A stretch of 64,000 bases of DNA, taken from assembly GCA_963728965.1 (NCBI GenBank), contig CAVSMH010000012.1, positions 806,001-870,000 on the forward strand. Reading direction: 5' to 3'. This document shows positions 7,715 to 15,576 of the stretch, in pieces. The translations under genes were made by a program, and so were the position numbers. The notes below the pieces were generated by a model that worked only from the letters and a program-made list of their open reading frames with translations, ran no database searches and was not told where the DNA came from. The first letter of the stretch is position 1. Each line of letters opens with the position of its first letter. The DNA comes from DASQZT01 sp963728965. GTDB taxonomy: Bacteria; Acidobacteriota; Terriglobia; Bryobacterales; Bryobacteraceae.

Positions 7715-9740
7715 TGCCCTCCTGGAAGTGGCCGAATCCATCGCTGCCCATCGCCAGCTTTCCACTCTCTTTGCCGACCTGAGCCGCTGCCTCCAGCCGC
7801 TCGTCTCCTTCGACTTCATCAGCCTGACCCTGCTCGACCCCCGCGAGCGCACCTTTCGCCTGCACATTCTCGAGACGCGCCATTCCGTCATCGGCGCCGA
7901 CCCCCGGCCTGTGCCGCTCGAGGACAGCCCCAGCGGTTTCGCCCTCGAAACCCGCCAGCCCTATTACGTGGCCGATATCGCGTTCGAGAGCCGCTTCCCG
8001 GCAGTTCGCGAGACGCTTCGCGCCAATGGCGTGGAATCCTACTGTGTGCTGCCCCTGTTCACCGCGCAGCGCGACCTGGGTGGACTCTACTTCGGGTCCA
8101 TGCGCCGGAACGCGTACACTCGCGCCGACATACAGTTCATGCGTCAGGTCGTTCGACAGGTCGCCGTGGCGGTGGACAACGCCCTCAACTTCGAGGCCGC
8201 GCGCGTCTACGAAGAGCAACTGGCGCGCGAACGCGACCGCCTGCGCTCCCTGCTCGAAATCAATAACGCGGTGGTGAGCTGCCTCGACAGCAAGTCGCTG
8301 TTCAAAGCCATCTCCACGTCCTTCCGCCGCACCTTCGGCCTGGACTACACGGGGCTGCTCATCCACGACGCCGAATCCCACACGCTGGGGCTCTATCTGC
8401 TCGACTTTCCCGACGGCAGCGGCGCCATCCGGGAGGGCGCCGTGGTCCCCATCGAAGGCACCCTCGCCGGCTACGTCCTCACCACCCGCGAGGGCAGGCT
8501 TTTCAATCTAGCGGAAACGCGCGCCATCTCCCAAACCACGGGCGAGTTGTTGGGCCGCGAGGGACTTCAGTCGTTCTGCTGTGTGCCCCTCATCTCGCGC
8601 GGCGTTGCCCTGGGCGTGCTCAACGTCGGATCGCGCCAGGAGAACTTTTTCACCCGGGACGATCTGCCATTCTTCACGCAGGCGGCGGGCCAGATCGCCA
8701 TCGCGCTCGAAAATGCCCTGTCTTATAAGCGCATCGAAGAACTCAACGCCCGTCTGGAAGAGGAGAAGGTTTACCTCGAAGACGAGATCCGCACCGACAA
8801 CCGCTTCGAAGAAATCGTCGGCCAGAGCCCGGCCCTCAAAACCATCCTCAAACAGGTGGAAACCGTGGCGCCCACCGATTCCACGGTCCTGATCTACGGC
8901 GAGACCGGTACCGGCAAGGAACTCCTGGCGCGTGCCATCCACGACCTCAGCTCGCGGCGGCAGGGAACCTTCGTGAAGCTGAACTGCGCCGCCATTCCCA
9001 CCGGGCTGCTCGAAAGCGAAATGTTCGGCCATGAGAGGGGCGCCTTCACCGGCGCCATCGCCCAGCGCATCGGCCGCTTCGAACTCGCCCACCGCGGCAC
9101 CATGTTTCTGGACGAGGTGGGCGAAATCCCGCTCGAGCTGCAAACCAAGCTGCTGCGCGTGCTCCAGGAGCGCGAGTTCGAACGCCTGGGCAGTTCCCGC
9201 ACCATGCGCACCGACGCCCGCCTGGTCGCGGCCACCAACCGCGACCTCTCCACCATGGTCGAAGAGCGCCAGTTCCGCGCCGACCTCTACTACCGCCTCA
9301 ACGTCTTTCCGATCACCGTCCCGCCCCTTCGCGACCGCCGCGAGGACATCCCCCTGCTGGTCCGCTATTTCGTGCAGCAGTTTGCCCGGCGCATGAACCG
9401 GCGGATCACCAGCATTCCCACCGAATCGATGGAGGCGCTCACCCGTTACCACTGGCCCGGCAACATCCGCGAATTGCAGAATTTCATCGAGCGCGCCGTG
9501 ATCCTCTCCCCGGGCCCGGCGCTCCACGCACCGGTACGCGGGTTGAAGAGCGCCGCCAAATCTTCCGCCGCCGTACAAACGCTGGCTGCCGCGGAGTACG
9601 ATGCCATTGTCCGTGCGCTGCGTGAATCCGGCGGCCGGGTCGGGGGCGCTCAGGGAGCCGCGGCCCGGCTGGGCATGAAACGGACCACCCTGCAGGCGCG
9701 CATGCGCAAGCTCGAAATCACGCCGAAGCAATATTCCTGA
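7665..9740 (+). CDS. Sigma-54-dependent transcriptional activator, GAF-GAF-AAA+-Fis HTH
   Basis: The product (about 691 residues) has two GAF-type sensory domains (roughly 20-175 and 205-360), a short coiled linker (RIEELNARLEEEKVYLEDE) and a complete AAA+ sigma-54 interaction domain. Walker A GETGTGKE is near residue 411, the sigma-54 contact loop GAFTGA near 458, and Walker B TMFLDEVGE follows. A Fis-type helix-turn-helix closes the protein (GAAARLGMKRTTLQARMRKL). The order resembles FhlA and related activators that sense small molecules through GAF domains. I chose the ATG at 7665; 7629 is possible but adds non-family residues. The gene overlaps the STAS gene by 50 bases. It should bind an upstream enhancer and drive sigma-54 promoters by ATP hydrolysis. 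The GAF ligand is unknown. Confidence 0.93.
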   Translation: MSSSVPNEPGAANARYDALLEVAESIAAHRQLSTLFADLSRCLQPLVSFDFISLTLLDPRERTFRLHILETRHSVIGADPRPVPLEDSPSGFALETRQPYYVADIAFESRFPAVRETLRANGVESYCVLPLFTAQRDLGGLYFGSMRRNAYTRADIQFMRQVVRQVAVAVDNALNFEAARVYEEQLARERDRLRSLLEINNAVVSCLDSKSLFKAISTSFRRTFGLDYTGLLIHDAESHTLGLYLLDFPDGSGAIREGAVVPIEGTLAGYVLTTREGRLFNLAETRAISQTTGELLGREGLQSFCCVPLISRGVALGVLNVGSRQENFFTRDDLPFFTQAAGQIAIALENALSYKRIEELNARLEEEKVYLEDEIRTDNRFEEIVGQSPALKTILKQVETVAPTDSTVLIYGETGTGKELLARAIHDLSSRRQGTFVKLNCAAIPTGLLESEMFGHERGAFTGAIAQRIGRFELAHRGTMFLDEVGEIPLELQTKLLRVLQEREFERLGSSRTMRTDARLVAATNRDLSTMVEERQFRADLYYRLNVFPITVPPLRDRREDIPLLVRYFVQQFARRMNRRITSIPTESMEALTRYHWPGNIRELQNFIERAVILSPGPALHAPVRGLKSAAKSSAAVQTLAAAEYDAIVRALRESGGRVGGAQGAAARLGMKRTTLQARMRKLEITPKQYS

Positions 9741-9903
9741 TTGCCTCCGCCGCCGCGCCATGCGCGCGGCGCGGCCAGGAACCATAGGCATAGCCGCCTT
9801 TGCCCGGCGAAGTGCCCAAATATGGTCGCCAGGATAGGCAGCGGCTACCCGGTCCAACCGCTTAACCAGCAGTCACGAAAAGTGTTGCCTCGCCTGCGGC
9901 ATT

Positions 9904-9919
9904 TGGCCCTGGCGCTGCA
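9904..9919 (+). promoter_or_regulatory. Possible sigma-54 promoter upstream of the HlyD-type gene
   Basis: TGGCCC-N5-CTGCA has the invariant GG and GC dinucleotides exactly 10 bases apart, as in sigma-54 promoters (consensus TGGCAC-N5-TTGCA, two mismatches). It lies directly downstream of a sigma-54 activator gene. Against it, transcription would begin at about 9930, only some 10 bases before the ATG at 9940, leaving little room for the GAGG ribosome site at 9931-9934. Confidence 0.2.
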
Positions 9920-9939
9920 TCTGAGAAAATGAGGTTCCC

Positions 9940-11202
9940 ATGCCGAACGTAGTTGAAGACGCTCCCGGGGCCGAGACGGTTCCCGCGGCTCCGGCGCCCC
10001 CCCGCCCGCGCCGAAAGCGGCTCCTGATCCTGGTGGTCCTGGTCGCCATCCTTGCGGCCGCGGGGATTTGGGCGTATCTACACTTTCAGAACCGGGTCTC
10101 CTCCGACGACGCCAACGTAGAGGGTCACGTCACCGCCATCGCCCCCAAAATCGGCGGCAGCGTGATGGCCGTTCTGGTGCGCGACAACCAGCCGGTAAAT
10201 ATCGGCGACGTGCTGGTGCGGATCGACCCACGCGACTATCAGGCCAGGGTGGATCAGGCACGGGCTGCCCTGCTTCAGGAGCAAGGCCGCTTGCATTCCG
10301 CCGAGACCGCCGTGCCGCTGGCCAGCGAAACCACCCGCTCCGGAACCTCGGAGGCGGAAGCCCAACTTGCCAACGCCCAGGCTGAGCTCGAGCGTGCCCG
10401 CATTTCCCACGACCTTGCCGCCAGCTCCGAATTGGCTTACGCCGAGGCCAATGTGCGCTCCAAGCAGGCCGCCAACGACCGCGCCCAGGCGGACCTCGCC
10501 CGCATGCGTCCTCTCGCCGATAAGGCCGAGATCTCCCGCCAGCAGTTCGATGCCTATACCGCTGCCGCACGCGTCGCCGAGAGCGAGTTGCAGGGGGCCC
10601 GCGAACGGCTGGCGTCGGCTCGGACGGAAGCCGCCATGCGCCAGGCCGCTACCAACGCCGCCGAGTCGCGGGTCCTTCAGGCGCGGGCACAAGTCAACAC
10701 ATCGGTGGCCAACCACAAACAAGTCGCCATCCGTTCGGCCGATGTCGGCACCGCCAAAGGCTCCGTGGCGGGCGCGCAGGCCAACCTCGAAGCCGCCGAG
10801 CTCCAGCTCAGCTACACCACGATCGTCGCGCCCGTCAGCGGCGTCGTCACCCGGAAGAGCGTCGAAGTCGGCCAGATCGTTCAGCCCGGCCAGAGCCTCA
10901 TGACAATCATTCCGCTCAACGATGTCTGGGTCAGCGCCAATTTCAAGGAAACCCAACTGGCCGACGTGCGTCCCGGCCAGCGCGCCGAAATCAAGGTGGA
11001 TATGTACGACCAGAGCATCGGCGGGCACGTGGATTCCATCGCCGGCGCCACCGGGTCCCGTCTGAGCCTGCTTCCGCCCGAAAATGCCACCGGCAATTTC
11101 GTCAAGGTCGTCCAGCGGATTCCCGTGAAAATCGTCATCGATCAGCACGACCTGGTCTTACGCCCCGGCATGAACGTCGATGTCACTATATTTACCAAGT
11201 AG
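9940..11202 (+). CDS. EmrA/HlyD-family membrane fusion protein
   Basis: The 420-residue protein has a proline-rich cytoplasmic N-terminus, one membrane anchor at about residues 27-49 (LLILVVLVAILAAAGIWAYL), a biotinyl-lipoyl half (VLVRIDPRDYQARVDQAR), a long alanine-rich coiled-coil hairpin of about 180 residues, then the second lipoyl half (YTTIVAPVSGVVTRKSVEVG) and a beta-barrel end. This is the plan of periplasmic adaptors that link an inner-membrane exporter (EmrB-like MFS or ABC) to an outer-membrane channel. The RBS GAGG precedes the ATG by six bases. No exporter or TolC-like gene is adjacent in the window, so the partner must be elsewhere. It may be controlled by the sigma-54 activator encoded just upstream. 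Confidence 0.9.
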   Translation: MPNVVEDAPGAETVPAAPAPPRPRRKRLLILVVLVAILAAAGIWAYLHFQNRVSSDDANVEGHVTAIAPKIGGSVMAVLVRDNQPVNIGDVLVRIDPRDYQARVDQARAALLQEQGRLHSAETAVPLASETTRSGTSEAEAQLANAQAELERARISHDLAASSELAYAEANVRSKQAANDRAQADLARMRPLADKAEISRQQFDAYTAAARVAESELQGARERLASARTEAAMRQAATNAAESRVLQARAQVNTSVANHKQVAIRSADVGTAKGSVAGAQANLEAAELQLSYTTIVAPVSGVVTRKSVEVGQIVQPGQSLMTIIPLNDVWVSANFKETQLADVRPGQRAEIKVDMYDQSIGGHVDSIAGATGSRLSLLPPENATGNFVKVVQRIPVKIVIDQHDLVLRPGMNVDVTIFTK

Positions 11203-11238
11203 TCCGGCGTTGGCAATTCACGTGCTACGTCTGCTGTG

Positions 11239-12495
11239 ATGTATTCGACGGCACTAATCCTGGCGTTCGCGACTGCCCTGTTGGCGGCCGACGAGCCGCG
11301 GCTGGCGGTTGGCACCAAAGCCGAAGCGGCTTTTGATCGGGTGCTCCTCGCCGCCGACCCGCGGCTCGCCGACACCGCCGCCTGTGTTCAGGCCCAGGCG
11401 GCCCTCCTGCCGGTCGCGTTGCCCGAGGATCTCCCCCAGGTTCACTTCCGTAAGGGATATTGCGTTCTTGCCGGAGCCGCGATCACCGGCACGCCCGAGG
11501 AATTCGCCGCTGCGGCCGTTGAATTCGACAAGGCCGCCGAAGCGTCGCGCACCCGCCCCGTCGCGAAGAACAAACCTGCCCAGCCCCTGCCCTCGGCCGT
11601 CCCCGTGCTCGCCGCCATCGCGCGTCTCCAGGCCGGCGCGAGCGGCCCCGCTGCGGCCCGGGCGGAAAGCGAAATCGTGGCTGCGGAAGCCAATCGTCTC
11701 TGCCTGTCCACCCTGATGCCCGGCTCCCTCTGCGAAGCCCTTCTGCGCACCGGCAGGCAGTGGGTGGGTTGGCTCGCGCTGTCGCGTGGCAATCTCAACG
11801 GGGCCGTGGTCGCGTTGGCCGGTTCGGCGGGCTCCGGATGGCCCGAATGGGTCGCCGGCCGGGAAGCGTTTGCCTCCGGCCGATATCGCGAAGCCGCAGA
11901 CCTGTACCGCCGCGCCATTGGCCTGCTACACCCGCTGGTCCCGCCCCCGCTGCCCCAGCGGCTCGGCCCCCCTTCCGACCAGTCCGCCGAATTGACCGAA
12001 TTGGGCGGCGCGCTCCTGCTCGCCGGCGATGCCAAAGCCGCGATCGCCACGCTCGATTCCGCCATAAAGGCCAACCCTGCCGACGCGCGCGCCATCTACC
12101 TGCGAGCGCGGGCCAGGGAACTCGGCGGCCAGTTCGACGCCGCCGTCGCGGATTACAACCTCGCCAGCCGCACCGCCTTCGCCAATTCCCGCGATCTTGC
12201 CTCCGGCGAAGCGCACCTCTACCGCGGCATTCTCCTTTACCGGCGTAAAGATTACACCCATGCCGAGGACGAATTCTCCAGTGCCCTCAACTTTACGATT
12301 GCCGGCGACATGCGCACCGACGCCGTTGCCTGGCGCCATCTCGCCGCCGTAGCCGCGGGATCGTGCGGCGCTTCGAGCCGGTATCTGGAGCGGTCGTTGC
12401 CGGCGGCTTCGCCGTTTTTTCCGAGCGCCGAAGCGCGCACCGCTATCGCCGGTTGTCCGCAGCCAACCGCTTCGGCCAGCGGCCCTTCCCGGTGA
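11239..12495 (+). CDS. Exported TPR-like protein of unknown function
   Basis: This protein of about 418 residues begins with a signal peptide (ALILAFATALLAADE). The body is alanine-rich and helical. Its C-terminal half contains recognisable tetratricopeptide-like units, for example LLLAGDAKAAIATLDSAIKA, ARARELGGQFDAAVADYN and YRRKDYTHAEDEFSSAL between about residues 255 and 360. Such repeats usually serve as protein-protein scaffolds. A GTG codon lies immediately before the chosen ATG. It sits 36 bases after the adaptor gene and 42 bases before ssb, on the same strand, so co-transcription with the adaptor is possible. No catalytic motif is visible. Confidence 0.65.
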   Translation: MYSTALILAFATALLAADEPRLAVGTKAEAAFDRVLLAADPRLADTAACVQAQAALLPVALPEDLPQVHFRKGYCVLAGAAITGTPEEFAAAAVEFDKAAEASRTRPVAKNKPAQPLPSAVPVLAAIARLQAGASGPAAARAESEIVAAEANRLCLSTLMPGSLCEALLRTGRQWVGWLALSRGNLNGAVVALAGSAGSGWPEWVAGREAFASGRYREAADLYRRAIGLLHPLVPPPLPQRLGPPSDQSAELTELGGALLLAGDAKAAIATLDSAIKANPADARAIYLRARARELGGQFDAAVADYNLASRTAFANSRDLASGEAHLYRGILLYRRKDYTHAEDEFSSALNFTIAGDMRTDAVAWRHLAAVAAGSCGASSRYLERSLPAASPFFPSAEARTAIAGCPQPTASASGPSR

Positions 12496-12537
12496 CAGGA
12501 GACGTCCGGGCCGGCATGTGCTACATTTCTCATTGAC

Positions 12538-13029
12538 ATGGCATCCCGTAGCGTCAACAAAGTCATCCTCCTTGGACATCTGGGGAAGGACGCCGAGACC
12601 CGGTTCACGCCCAGCGGAATCTCCGTCTCCAAGTTCTCTCTCGCCACCAACCGCCGCACCAAAGACCAGCAGACCGGCGAGTGGAAAGACACCACGGACT
12701 GGCACAACATCGTCATGTGGCGCACCGAGAACGTCGCCAACTACCTCCTGAAGGGCAAGCAGATTTATCTCGAAGGCCGGCTGGAGAGCCGTTCCTACGA
12801 GGACAAGGAGGGTCAGAAGCGGTATATCACCGAAGTCGTGTGCGAGGGCGGCAACGCCATCCTGCTCGGCAGCGCCGGCGGCCGCGGCGGCGACAGCCCC
12901 GAACCCGGCGGCGACTTCGACCGCGTCGTCTCGATGCCCCGTTCCGCCCAGCGCCAGCAACCCGCCGCCCCCTCGGCCCCGGCCGAGGATTTCAACCAGG
13001 GCGTCACCGACGACGACGTTCCGTTCTAA
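12538..13029 (+). CDS. ssb: Single-stranded DNA-binding protein
   Basis: The 163-residue protein has the complete SSB OB-fold in residues 1-110: VNKVILLGHLGKDAETR, then VSKFSLATNRR, WHNIVMWRTENVANYLLKG, and IYLEGRLESRSYEDKEG. A glycine/proline-rich linker leads to the acidic tip DDDVPF, the peptide that recruits replication and repair enzymes. It coats single-stranded DNA in replication, recombination and repair. There is no good ribosome site before the ATG; instead an extended -10-like TGCTACATT ends 10 bases upstream, compatible with a leaderless or very short leader. It lies about 26 kb from dnaA. Confidence 0.96.
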   Translation: MASRSVNKVILLGHLGKDAETRFTPSGISVSKFSLATNRRTKDQQTGEWKDTTDWHNIVMWRTENVANYLLKGKQIYLEGRLESRSYEDKEGQKRYITEVVCEGGNAILLGSAGGRGGDSPEPGGDFDRVVSMPRSAQRQQPAAPSAPAEDFNQGVTDDDVPF

Positions 13030-13108
13030 AAAGGGTTTTCGGGAGAGTCGGGCGCTGGCCAAGGAGGCGCTGGTGGTTTCGCCAGCGTTCGCGTACAATC
13101 GGGCGGCA

Positions 13109-13351
13109 GTGACAAAGAAGCCTTACACCGCGAAACAAGGGCAGTACCTGGCGTTCATTTTCTACTACACAAAGATTCACAGGTGTGCTCCGGCCGAATC
13201 CGACATGCAGAACTATTTCAAAGTGTCACCGCCATCGATACATCAGATGGTGCTGACGCTGGAGTTGAACGGTTTCATCGAGCGGGTTCCAAGGCAGGGT
13301 CGGTCGATTCGTCTGCTGATCCCTCGGGAGGACCTGCCCGATTTGGAATAG
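13109..13351 (+). CDS. LexA-type DNA-binding-domain-only protein
   Basis: The roughly 80-residue product matches only the N-terminal winged helix of LexA: YTAKQGQYLAFIFYYTKIH (first helix), APAESDMQNYFKVSPPSIHQ (helix-turn-helix) and LELNGFIERVPRQGRSIRLL (wing). The C-terminal S24 peptidase domain of LexA, which allows self-cleavage after DNA damage, is missing, and the frame stops cleanly after the wing. I start it at the GTG at 13109 because the family N-terminus begins there; an in-frame start at 13073 adds non-family residues. TACAAT at 13094-13099 is a plausible -10 box nine bases before the GTG. It is probably a small DNA-binding repressor whose control differs from that of full-length LexA. 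Confidence 0.75.
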   Translation: MTKKPYTAKQGQYLAFIFYYTKIHRCAPAESDMQNYFKVSPPSIHQMVLTLELNGFIERVPRQGRSIRLLIPREDLPDLE

Positions 13352-13584
13352 GCGTTACGCCATGTACAGCAACGTGCGCAGTTGCTTTCGATCCGCCGGT
13401 TTCTGGATCGCGACATACCCGATTGATTGAACTCCTGTCGCGTGGCGCAGCTCCAGCAGGATGGGGAGCCTGGACGATGACTTCATACAAACCCTACCGA
13501 TCGCGGTTCGTGGCGAGCTGACACAGGATGGCGCTATCGGAGCAGTATCGCGGAGGACGGCTTGAGCCGCGAAACTCGTCTCGC

Positions 13585-14245
13585 TCAGGACGTCTTGCGT
13601 GTCACGCGCCACCGGCGGAAGCCGCCGCCGATCAAGGAGACGAAGCCAGTGCCGAGCAGGAGTAGCGTGCCAGGTTCAGGGGTAGCGACCTCAGCTGTGA
13701 AGGTTGAGGTTCCTAAAGGCTGGCCAATGGCCCAAGTCATGTCGCCCACAGTGGTTGGGAAATGGGGCGTGACATGCGATCCACTCCATGGGCCGCCTAA
13801 GCCGGTATCCGGTCCGAAAGGAGTCTGAAGGCCATAGCCAAGTAACTCCGGGCCAGCCTGCCCCAAGATGCCGGTGCCCGAGCTGGGATCGGAAGGATTC
13901 GAAAGGTCAAGAATCGCGACCACGGGTACTCCGAAAAGGGTAGGGGTAGGGTCATTGAACGTAGAGAATATCCCGATCGAGTCGGTGAACGTGGCTGTCC
14001 CGAGTCCGGCTACACTCACTGTTGCCGTGCCTGGGTTAAAATAACCAAGGGTTAGGGGGTACGACGATACCGATTATGACAGTAGAGGTATCTGCCACGA
14101 GAGTCACAGTGACCACCGCGTCGGTGAACGGAACGCCGCCGAGCGTGCCTGTGCCTGTTGATGTCAGCGTATAGGTGATCGGCCCTGCACTTGCGGCCAA
14201 ACTGAACGTCAACGCCAGAAAAAGACCTTTCCCACTCTTCAACAT
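13585..14245 (-). pseudogene. PEP-CTERM surface protein gene, interrupted by a one-base frameshift
   Basis: Two minus-strand frames form one protein. The first (start ATG at 14245, RBS GGAGG) gives a signal peptide (GLFLALTFSLAASAGPITY) and the family segment GTGTLGGVPFTDAVVTVTLV, then stops at 14036. The second frame continues with NPGTATVSVAGLGTATFTD and ends with the sorting signal PEPGTLLLLGTGFVSLIGGG followed by RRWR. Removing one A from the AAAA at 14038-14041 (TTTT on the coding strand) joins them without loss. Intact, this would be a secreted protein of about 220 residues anchored through exosortase processing. Either the gene is inactive, the sequence has a homopolymer error, or slippage restores the frame. 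Confidence 0.8.
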
Positions 14246-14627
14246 GAACCTGTTTCCTCCAGAGCCCAAGATTGGCTGATCGTTGATTATGCACCACCCT
14301 CCCCCCCCAGCACGTCAAGTGCAAGTGCAGTGCAAGTGCTATGCAAGTGTAGAGTGATACAGGGCATATGCGCTGTGACCGCCCATAATACCGTCCCTTC
14401 CGAGAAGACGGGCAGCTACGAAAGTGAACGCCGATAGGCGCTAAGCCAACGTAGGCTGTTGAGCACAACAGAGTTACGAATGTGAACGCGGCAAAATCCC
14501 CGCAAAACCGTCCTAGCCCGCCTACCCGGGGAAGGCCGCTTTACGCCCCTGCCCTCGTGCGGCGCCCGAAGGGATTCCATCGGGTCAGCGCACGATGCTG
14601 GCCCGAAGCGGCTATCGGACGCCTACG
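14246..14627. other. Non-coding stretch of 382 bases with short repeats
   Basis: No convincing gene is visible on either strand. It contains the 11-bp-periodic GCAAGTG array (14321-14349), a C8 run near 14302, and a 15-base imperfect direct repeat TACGAAWGTGAACGC at 14417-14431 and 14475-14489 (one mismatch). It serves as the upstream region of the PEP-CTERM gene and as the end of the hydrolase gene, and is less GC-rich than its surroundings. Confidence 0.5.
14321..14353. repeat. Three copies of GCAAGTG at exact 11-bp spacing
   Basis: GCAAGTG begins at 14321, 14332 and 14343, so the copies fall on the same face of the helix. A partial copy TCAAGTG lies just before, at 14315. The array is 76-104 bases upstream of the PEP-CTERM start codon (minus strand, where it reads CACTTGC). 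This looks like a cooperative regulator-binding array rather than coding sequence. Confidence 0.55.
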
Positions 14628-15533
14628 CTATGACAAACCGTGAGCGGACAGGAATTCCCGAATGGTCACGAAGATTTTGGTGCGCTGGTCCGCCGTGAAC
14701 CCGCCGTGCCTGCCGCCCGGAATCGTCAGCAACTGATTCGGCACATCCGCCTTGGTGAGCGCCTGTTGCAGCCGGACGGCCTGGGTGTAGGGCACGGTCG
14801 GATCGGCGTCTCCGTGAATGGTCAGAATCGGCGGCAGTCCCGGCCTCACGTAGGTGAGCGGCGACACCCGGCGCGCGATCTCGTTGCGATTCGGCATGCT
14901 GCCCATCCACGCCACCGCGTACGACTTTTGATTCGCGCCATCCAGCAGTTCTTCCACGTCGGTGATGCCGTACCAGTTCACGATGGCCGCGACCTTAGGC
15001 AGCGGAACGCCGGGGCACTCCCGGTCGAGCCCGGCGCTTTCAGGGATCATACCGGTGGTCAGCGCGAGGTGACCGCCCGCCGAGCCGCCGCTCACCACCA
15101 GCCGGCTCGTATCGAAGCCATAGGTTTTCGCCTGCGCGGCCACCCAGCGCAAGGCGCAGAGGCAGTCTTCCACGGCGGCGGGCGCCAGCGAGATCCGGCC
15201 CAGACGGTATTCCACGTTGACCACGTTCCAGCCCATCTCCAGCCACGGCACCAGGTCCATCATCGATCCCTCTTTCGTGCCGCCCACCCAACCTCCTCCA
15301 TGAATCCAGATGAGCGTGGGCTGTGGCGAAGTGGCGTCGCGGCGCTTGTACACATCCAGCTTGTCTTCGTAGTTGTTCGCCACCAGGTAAGTAATATTCG
15401 GAAACGTCTGGTACTGATTGGCGGCATGGGCAGCCCACGTGGCGGCCGGCGACAATTGGGCCCGGCCCGATCCGGGTGCGACGGCCGCGAACACGGCTAC
15501 CGCCAGATACCACCGAAACGCTCGCTGACGCAT
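14628..15533 (-). CDS. Exported alpha/beta hydrolase (esterase/lipase-like)
   Basis: This 301-residue protein has a signal peptide (YLAVAVFAAVAPGSGRAQ) and an alpha/beta-hydrolase fold of the hormone-sensitive-lipase/BD-FAE type. The oxyanion motif IHGGGW is near residue 77, the nucleophile elbow GGSAGG carries Ser151, the acid is in HGDADPTVP and the histidine in GRHGG. The ATG at 15533 is preceded by GGAGGAAGA. It is the last gene of a three-gene minus-strand set, 43 bases after the DUF1080-PHP gene, whose other members are also exported. It probably hydrolyses acyl or aryl esters, for example deacetylating plant or microbial glycans, in the periplasm. The exact substrate is unknown. Confidence 0.88.
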   Translation of the reverse strand: MRQRAFRWYLAVAVFAAVAPGSGRAQLSPAATWAAHAANQYQTFPNITYLVANNYEDKLDVYKRRDATSPQPTLIWIHGGGWVGGTKEGSMMDLVPWLEMGWNVVNVEYRLGRISLAPAAVEDCLCALRWVAAQAKTYGFDTSRLVVSGGSAGGHLALTTGMIPESAGLDRECPGVPLPKVAAIVNWYGITDVEELLDGANQKSYAVAWMGSMPNRNEIARRVSPLTYVRPGLPPILTIHGDADPTVPYTQAVRLQQALTKADVPNQLLTIPGGRHGGFTADQRTKIFVTIREFLSAHGLS

Positions 15534-15576
15534 TCTTCCTCCAGTCCGGTCCTGCTCGCGGTCCACCGCTTCCGCC

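Noticed and set aside
13355..13612. 85-codon minus-strand frame downstream of the LexA-type gene, ending IQKPADRKQLRTLLYMA
   Set aside because: Its tail slightly resembles the end of a receiver domain, but there is no phosphorylation site or upstream domain and no ribosome site; it overlaps the PEP-CTERM gene end. Too weak for a gene or remnant.
14290..14360. Possible CRISPR-like or satellite array
   Set aside because: Repeat unit is only 7 conserved bases in 11, three copies, without spacers; it fits a protein-binding array, not CRISPR.
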